From: Balneolales bacterium
GTDB taxonomy: Bacteria; Bacteroidota; Rhodothermia; Balneolales; Balneolaceae
DNA: 14,174 bases
Reading direction: 5' to 3'
Assembly (NCBI GenBank): GCA_022360375.1
Contig: JAKSCW010000491.1
Location: 1-14,174 of the forward strand
Shown here: positions 13,040-14,174 of the stretch, in pieces
Position numbering within the stretch: position 1 is the stretch's first letter
Layout of the letters: every line of letters begins with the position of its first letter
The notes under the pieces: model-generated
Told to the model about the DNA's origin: nothing
Database searches by the model: none
Seen by the model: only the letters and a program-made list of their open reading frames with translations
Made by a program: the position numbers and the translations under genes

Positions 13040-14174
13040 TCAGTTAACATAAATCAAAGAAGGACCACCATCTTTAGTACCACCTACAGCAAATCCATTT
13101 CCGGACCATGCGTTTCCATCCGTAGAATACGCATAGAATACATTACTACTTGAGTTCCCTTTGTATACAATTACCAGCTTTGACCCATCAGTAGCAATAC
13201 TTGGGGTTTGGCTCGTTTGTGGTGTTCCCCCACTAACAGTAACATCACGCTGAGCCACAGTTACTAAGTCTGTTTCTACGATTTTGACATTACTTGTGTA
13301 GCGGCCCCCAAATGTCATGAATAGTTTACCATTAAATTCAACTCCTGAAACTCCTTTATTCTTATCAGGTTCTATTCCCGGGAACAAACTAAAATCCTGG
13401 AAGAACGTTTTACCATCAGAGCTTCTTCGAATTTTTAATTGACCGCCATCAGCGTCACTGGGGAACATAAGTACAATTTGATCATTATACACTGTTACAC
13501 CGAATTGAGCATATGGTTTAAAGCAATTTATAAGAATAACAATTGAGGCACATCTTTTTATTTCCTTATCCTGAATAAGTTTTCCTGTAGCGTTCCAGTT
13601 AACTCCATCTGCAGTATATACACCCCGAATATTGGAATCGTCAGCATAATAGACATATAGTGTATCGCGATAAACTACTGCAGCAGGTGCCTGATGAGAT
13701 TTATAGCTACTGCCCCCTATAGATTGATGAGACGACCAGCTCGTTCCGTTACTGGATCTTGTAAAGGAAATTTCATCAGAATTTTGTCCTTTATAAAAAG
13801 CATATAATTGGTTTTTAAAATACACCGTAGAGGGCCCCCTGTTTGATAAAGAATTCGATGATGTAGTTATATCTCTATAGTTACTTCCCGTCCAACTGGT
13901 TCCGCTACTACTGTATGCATGATATAATCTGTTGGTACTTTGTCCTTTATGAGTATAATGGAAGCCTGTTTTTATCCCTGTAGAAGTTCCTGTTCCAGGG
14001 CCTGTGCCAGGATTACCTCCAGGCCCTCCTCCCGGATCCTCCTCCATACATTCGTCCTCATCGACTGGAGCAATGATTTCATCATGTTGTGTTATACAAT
14101 TGTCAATGGGATCCATAAAATTAAAATTATTGGTTACCTCATTTTTTAATTGCTCTTCGGCAATTTCAACTTCA
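13040..14174 (-). CDS. Beta-propeller-like surface protein, C-terminal part (5' end outside window)
   Basis: The frame is open from the stop (13040-13042) to the right edge. The ATG at 14116 is internal, since codons upstream of it continue without a stop through 14173. The visible part is about 377 residues. Numbered from that Met, it has an acidic segment (19-27), a Gly/Pro/Thr linker (28-49) and a repeat domain. Asp-box-like turns recur as S/T-x-x-G-x-x-W/F at 69-75, 121-127, 168-174, 232-238 and 331-337. Each follows a strand with aromatic residues such as LYHAYS or NVFYAYS. This resembles sialidase/BNR-type propeller blades, though no catalytic residues can be assigned. A segment near 188-198 (RCASIVILINC) carries two Cys and breaks the pattern. 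There is no T9SS tail at the C-terminus. It is probably secreted or surface-bound; the ligand is unknown. Confidence 0.75.
   Translation of the reverse strand, partial: EVEIAEEQLKNEVTNNFNFMDPIDNCITQHDEIIAPVDEDECMEEDPGGGPGGNPGTGPGTGTSTGIKTGFHYTHKGQSTNRLYHAYSSSGTSWTGSNYRDITTSSNSLSNRGPSTVYFKNQLYAFYKGQNSDEISFTRSSNGTSWSSHQSIGGSSYKSHQAPAAVVYRDTLYVYYADDSNIRGVYTADGVNWNATGKLIQDKEIKRCASIVILINCFKPYAQFGVTVYNDQIVLMFPSDADGGQLKIRRSSDGKTFFQDFSLFPGIEPDKNKGVSGVEFNGKLFMTFGGRYTSNVKIVETDLVTVAQRDVTVSGGTPQTSQTPSIATDGSKLVIVYKGNSSSNVFYAYSTDGNAWSGNGFAVGGTKDGGPSLIYVN

Overview
The window looks like a chromosomal segment of a Bacteroidota-type bacterium, most likely of the Balneolota / Rhodothermota side. The signs are a secreted nuclease ending in a type IX secretion (T9SS) sorting domain with the YPNPFNP motif, two promoters of the Bacteroidota form (TTG, a 21-base spacer, then TAnnTTTG-like), an outer-membrane-barrel-like protein, a DUF4834-like small membrane protein, and weak or absent Shine-Dalgarno sequences before many genes. 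The taxonomic assignment is inference from these features.

Layout. (1) 1-1381: a large hairpin near the left edge and two minus-strand small genes that appear to be diverged paralogs of unknown function. (2) 1465-4178, minus strand: a secreted endonuclease I-family nuclease and, upstream of it, enolase with its own terminator. (3) 4304-5824: a HAD phosphatase converging on an outer-membrane-protein gene, with the two stop codons directly abutting. (4) 5971-7224, plus strand: an unknown 128-residue protein and prmC (release-factor glutamine methyltransferase). (5) 7225-7591: a 367-base AT-rich gap with three perfect DnaA boxes in one orientation, the likely oriC and/or dnaA control region. (6) 7592-11261: a tightly packed unit dnaA-folB-folK-deoxynucleoside kinase-DUF4834-like-TPR. 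(7) 11336-12650: a Spy/CpxP-like periplasmic protein converging on a Met/Gly-rich lipoprotein across a strong terminator. (8) 12815-12936: tRNA-Leu(GAG) with a good promoter and a bidirectional terminator. (9) 12941-14174: a structured 92-base stretch and the 3' end of a large, probably surface-exposed, beta-propeller-like protein gene that runs off the right edge.

The best-supported functional theme is replication and DNA-precursor supply. The initiator gene sits next to a probable origin and is packed with two consecutive steps of folate synthesis and a deoxynucleoside salvage kinase. The rest is ordinary chromosomal content plus envelope and secreted proteins. I do not see a clear undescribed system. 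The most open questions are the paralogous pair downstream of the secreted nuclease, the two structured non-coding stretches, and the Met-rich lipoprotein.
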